From the NCBI GenBank assembly GCA_902782805.1, contig CACZON010000065.1, forward strand, positions 1-16,884: a DNA stretch of 16,884 nt. Direction: 5' to 3'. Within the stretch, counting starts at the first letter, position 1. Each line of letters opens with the position of its first letter. Position numbers and translations under genes: made by a program. Positions 14,538 through 16,884 of this stretch are shown here, in pieces. This DNA is from Oscillospiraceae bacterium (GTDB lineage: Bacteria; Bacillota; Clostridia; Oscillospirales; Acutalibacteraceae). The notes beneath the pieces were generated by a model. That model saw nothing but the letters and a program-made list of their open reading frames with translations, did not search any database and was not told the DNA's origin.

Positions 14538-14753
14538 ATGAAGAAAAAATTCAAATGTGAAGTCGATTGCGCCGCCTGCGCCGCCAAGATCGAAACCGTG
14601 ATTTCAAAGCTCGAAGGCGTTGAAGAGGTCAGCGTCAATTTTCTCACCCAGAAGTTTACTCTCGCCGCTTCGGACGAACACTTTGAAGAGATCCTTCGCC
14701 GCGCGATCGAGAAAGCGAAAAAGGTCGAACCCGATTTCGCCGTATACGCATAA
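14538..14753 (+). CDS. Stand-alone HMA (heavy-metal-associated) domain protein
   Basis: 71 residues forming one HMA domain with the ferredoxin-like pattern. Metal-binding C11 and C14 lie in DCAACAAKIE, the form seen at the N-terminus of CadA/ZntA pumps rather than the GMTC form of copper chaperones; C7 is an additional thiol. It probably supplies the soft-metal-binding domain that the ATPase downstream lacks, acting in trans in the cytoplasm, or serves as a metal buffer. The ATG has AGGAAGG upstream; an upstream in-frame TTG has none. The stop codon overlaps the A run of a terminator-like hairpin that precedes the ATPase. Confidence 0.9.
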   Translation: MKKKFKCEVDCAACAAKIETVISKLEGVEEVSVNFLTQKFTLAASDEHFEEILRRAIEKAKKVEPDFAVYA

Positions 14754-14788
14754 AAAACGGGCCGCGCAGAAGCGCGCTTGCGTTTTTT
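14752..14788 (+). terminator. Terminator-like hairpin between HMA and ATPase genes
   Basis: AAAAAACG pairs with CGTTTTTT, then an internal loop, then CGCGC/GCGCG closed by AGAA; the T6 run forms the 3' side. It starts in the HMA stop codon and ends one base before the ATPase ribosome site, GAGGTG. It would reduce read-through into the pump gene or act as an attenuator. Confidence 0.6.
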
Positions 14789-14799
14789 GAGGTGTCTTT

Positions 14800-16686
14800 A
14801 TGAAATATCTTTCCAAAAAGCAGCGGCGCGATCTCTGGATGATCGCGGCCGCCTGCGCGGGATTCTTCCCGCTTCTGATCCTCGATAAAACCGGCGTTCT
14901 CGATCCTCTGCCGCCGTGGGAAAAGCTGCTTTTGTATCTCGTCCCCTATCTGATCGTCGGCTGGGAGATCCTTTTCAAGGCGTTTCGGAACATTCTGCAC
15001 GCGAACGCGCTTGACGAAAACTTCCTGATGACGGTTGCGACCGCCGCCGCTTTTGCGATCGGCGAATATCCGGAAGCCTGCGCCGTGATGCTCTTCTATT
15101 CGATCGGCGAACTCTTCCAAGGCTACGCGGTCGGGAAATCGCGCGATTCGATCGCCCGGATGATGAGCATCGCGCCGGAATACGCCAATCTTGAAACCGA
15201 AGAAGGGATCGAAGCGGTCGATCCCGAAGAAGTCCCGATCGGCAGCGTCATCCTCGTGCGCGCCGGCGAAAAGATCCCGATCGACGGCGTCGTGCTCGAA
15301 GGGGAATCGTTCCTCGATACGAGCTCGCTGACCGGCGAATCCGTACCGCGCCGGGTCTCTCCGGGAGAAAAGGTCATCAGCGGCTGCTTAAACGGCAGCG
15401 GGATCCTTAGGATCCGCACCGAAAAGCGCTACGAGGAAAGTACCGTAGCGAAAATCCTCGATCTCGTTGAAAATTCCGCGTCGAAGAAGGCGAAGGTCGA
15501 AAGCTTCATCACCCGCTTCGCGCGCTGGTATACGCCGATCGTCGTTCTTTCGGCGCTGCTGCTCGCCGTGATCCCGCCGCTTTTCCTCGGCAATTTCCCC
15601 GCCTGGATCCATCGCGGCTGCGTCTTTCTGATCGTCTCCTGCCCCTGCGCGCTGGTGATCTCCGTTCCGCTCGGATTTTTCGGCGGAATCGGCGCCGCCT
15701 CGAAGATCGGCGTCCTGATCAAGGGCGGCAACGACCTGGAAGCCGCTTCGGCCGTCAAAACAATCGTATTCGATAAAACCGGCACACTGACAAAAGGAGA
15801 ATTCCGCGTTCAAAAAATCACCGCACAGGAAGGATATTCCGAAGATTTCCTGCTCGAAGCCGCCGCGCACGCAGAGAGCCTCTCCACCCATCCGATCGCA
15901 AAATCGATCCTCGAAGCTTACGGAAAAGCGATCGATCCGCTCCGTCTGCGCGAAATCACGGAAATTGCCGGACGCGGCGTCCGCGCGGTTTTCGACGACC
16001 GCGTGCTTCTGATCGGAAGCCGGAAGCTTCTTTCGGAAAACGGAATCGAAGCCGCCGCGGCGGACGATCCGGGAACGGCAACGTATCTCGCCTTCGACGG
16101 GATCTACATCGGCTGCATCCTCATTGCCGATACGCTCAAAGAGGGCGCGAAAAAAGCGCTCGAGGAGATTCGGGAATCCGGCGTTTCGCGTACGGTTCTC
16201 CTGTCCGGCGACCGCAAAGAAGCCGCCGAAGCCGCCGCCGAAGCGCTTTCGATCGATACGGTCTATTCCGATCTGCTCCCCGCCGATAAGGTCAGCCGGG
16301 TTGAGGAGATGCTTCTCTCTCAAAATCCGGGTGAAAAGCTCGCTTTTGTCGGCGACGGGATCAACGACGCGCCGGTTCTGATGCGCGCCGATCTCGGCTT
16401 CGCAATGGGATCGCTCGGTTCGGACGCCGCGATCGAGGCGGCCGATATCGTCCTGATGGACGACGAGCTTTCGAAGATCGCCGAAGTGATCCGGATCGCC
16501 AAAAAGACGATGCGGATCGTTCGCGAGAATATCGTCTTTGCCCTCGCGGTCAAATTTCTCGTCATCTTCCTCGGCGCGCTCGGGATGGCAACGCTCTGGG
16601 AAGCCGTCTTCGGCGACGTCGGCGTTACGGTCCTCGCGATCCTCAATTCCATGCGCGCGATGCGCAGTTTTGAACGGAACCGTTAA
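14800..16686 (+). CDS. cadA: P1B-type ATPase, Zn/Cd/Pb exporter lacking N-terminal HMA domain
   Basis: 628 residues, shorter than CadA/ZntA (about 730) because no metal-binding domain precedes the first helix. Motifs in order: E104 in SIGELFQ, actuator TGES (178-181), CPC (281-283) in the metal-transport helix, phosphorylated D325 in DKTGTLT, HP (364-365) of the P1B nucleotide domain, GDGINDAP (518-525). K585 and D606 in the last helices, 21 residues apart, match the Lys/Asp pair that marks the Zn/Cd/Pb subgroup rather than copper pumps. Exports divalent soft metals at the cytoplasmic membrane using ATP. ATG has GAGGTG seven bases upstream. Downstream of its repressor and the HMA protein; ends at a strong terminator. 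Confidence 0.95.
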   Translation: MKYLSKKQRRDLWMIAAACAGFFPLLILDKTGVLDPLPPWEKLLLYLVPYLIVGWEILFKAFRNILHANALDENFLMTVATAAAFAIGEYPEACAVMLFYSIGELFQGYAVGKSRDSIARMMSIAPEYANLETEEGIEAVDPEEVPIGSVILVRAGEKIPIDGVVLEGESFLDTSSLTGESVPRRVSPGEKVISGCLNGSGILRIRTEKRYEESTVAKILDLVENSASKKAKVESFITRFARWYTPIVVLSALLLAVIPPLFLGNFPAWIHRGCVFLIVSCPCALVISVPLGFFGGIGAASKIGVLIKGGNDLEAASAVKTIVFDKTGTLTKGEFRVQKITAQEGYSEDFLLEAAAHAESLSTHPIAKSILEAYGKAIDPLRLREITEIAGRGVRAVFDDRVLLIGSRKLLSENGIEAAAADDPGTATYLAFDGIYIGCILIADTLKEGAKKALEEIRESGVSRTVLLSGDRKEAAEAAAEALSIDTVYSDLLPADKVSRVEEMLLSQNPGEKLAFVGDGINDAPVLMRADLGFAMGSLGSDAAIEAADIVLMDDELSKIAEVIRIAKKTMRIVRENIVFALAVKFLVIFLGALGMATLWEAVFGDVGVTVLAILNSMRAMRSFERNR

Positions 16687-16699
16687 ATTACAGATGCCA

Positions 16700-16737
16700 G
16701 CGCCCGAAGGGATCCTCTCGGGCGCTTTTATTTTTTT
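16700..16737 (+). terminator. Terminator after the metal ATPase
   Basis: Eight-bp stem GCGCCCGA/TCGGGCGC, ten-base loop, then a T-rich run (four T, A, seven T). Confidence 0.95.
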
Positions 16738-16797
16738 GCTTCAACTGCATAAAACACGCATCAAAGAAACCTCCGCTTTACTTTTTTAAGAAAGAAA

Positions 16798-16826
16798 TTC
16801 ACAAAACGTCCGTTTCGTGATATGAT
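16798..16826 (+). promoter_or_regulatory. Promoter of the gene at the right edge
   Basis: TTCACA (16798-16803), 17-base spacer, TATGAT (16821-16826) with a TG extended -10. The start codon of the next gene is 29 bases downstream. Confidence 0.75.
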
Positions 16827-16854
16827 AGAAAAAAAGCATAAAGAAGGACGTCTT

Positions 16855-16884
16855 ATGGAAGTTTTTGATATCTGCGATCTCAAC
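16855..16884 (+). CDS. Start of a further gene, cut by the window end
   Basis: ATG with AAGGAC upstream and a good promoter; only ten codons, MEVFDICDLN, are visible. The opening recalls Nudix hydrolases that begin with a D-I-x-D motif, but ten residues cannot establish this. Confidence 0.5.
   Translation, partial: MEVFDICDLN

Overview
This window looks like chromosomal DNA from a Gram-positive bacterium of the Clostridia/Firmicutes type. The evidence is strong AGGAGG-type ribosome sites, a VanW-family surface protein, a kinase with almost no extracytoplasmic loop beside an FtsX-type ABC transporter, a Bacillus-like OhrR, and a CadC-type metal repressor. The DNA is GC-rich in genes and AT-rich in promoters. 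GATC is very frequent inside genes, largely because Ile ATC codons tend to follow codons ending in G. I see no phage, transposon, CRISPR, rRNA or tRNA, so this reads as core or near-core chromosome rather than an island.

Left part (1-7871). The window opens inside a VanW/G5-like gene that ends in 25 Glu-Pro repeats and a terminator. Facing it is a MATE efflux pump with its own promoter. Next, all on the minus strand, comes a four-gene block: response regulator (7754-7089), histidine kinase (7087-6083), ABC ATPase (5950-5258) and a large duplicated FtsX-type permease (5261-2556), closed by a terminator. The first two genes are 1 nt apart and the last two overlap as ATGA, so the block probably acts as a sense-and-expel or cell-envelope stress module. 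A hairpin and a palindrome between kinase and ATPase could set separate expression levels.

Middle part (7872-12312). A small SLOG-fold protein diverges from the regulator. An approximately 400-bp gene-free stretch holds two diverged 83-bp repeat units spaced 97 bp apart. A small XRE regulator and a PLP-dependent threonine-aldolase-like enzyme follow on the minus strand. On the plus strand, a flavodoxin-like gene and ohrR form an operon behind a consensus promoter that overlaps an OhrR-box-like palindrome. A DUF2974-type alpha/beta hydrolase gene comes next and ends at a bidirectional terminator.

Right part (12393-16884). A type-B carboxylesterase gene on the minus strand carries a one-base frameshift that cuts off the catalytic His. 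It diverges from a heavy-metal resistance cluster: a CadC-like ArsR repressor, a stand-alone heavy-metal-associated (HMA) domain protein and a Zn/Cd/Pb-type P1B ATPase lacking that domain. Two near-identical operators, one before the repressor and one before the HMA gene, argue that the repressor controls both. A terminator-like hairpin sits between the HMA gene and the ATPase gene. The window closes with a terminator, a good promoter and the first ten codons of a further gene.

Most of this is recognisable biology. The items most worth a second look are the split metal pump with its twin operators and internal hairpin, the OhrR-flavodoxin pairing, the 97-bp repeats, the GATC codon-pair signature and the frameshifted esterase. 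I found no clear evidence of a wholly new system.
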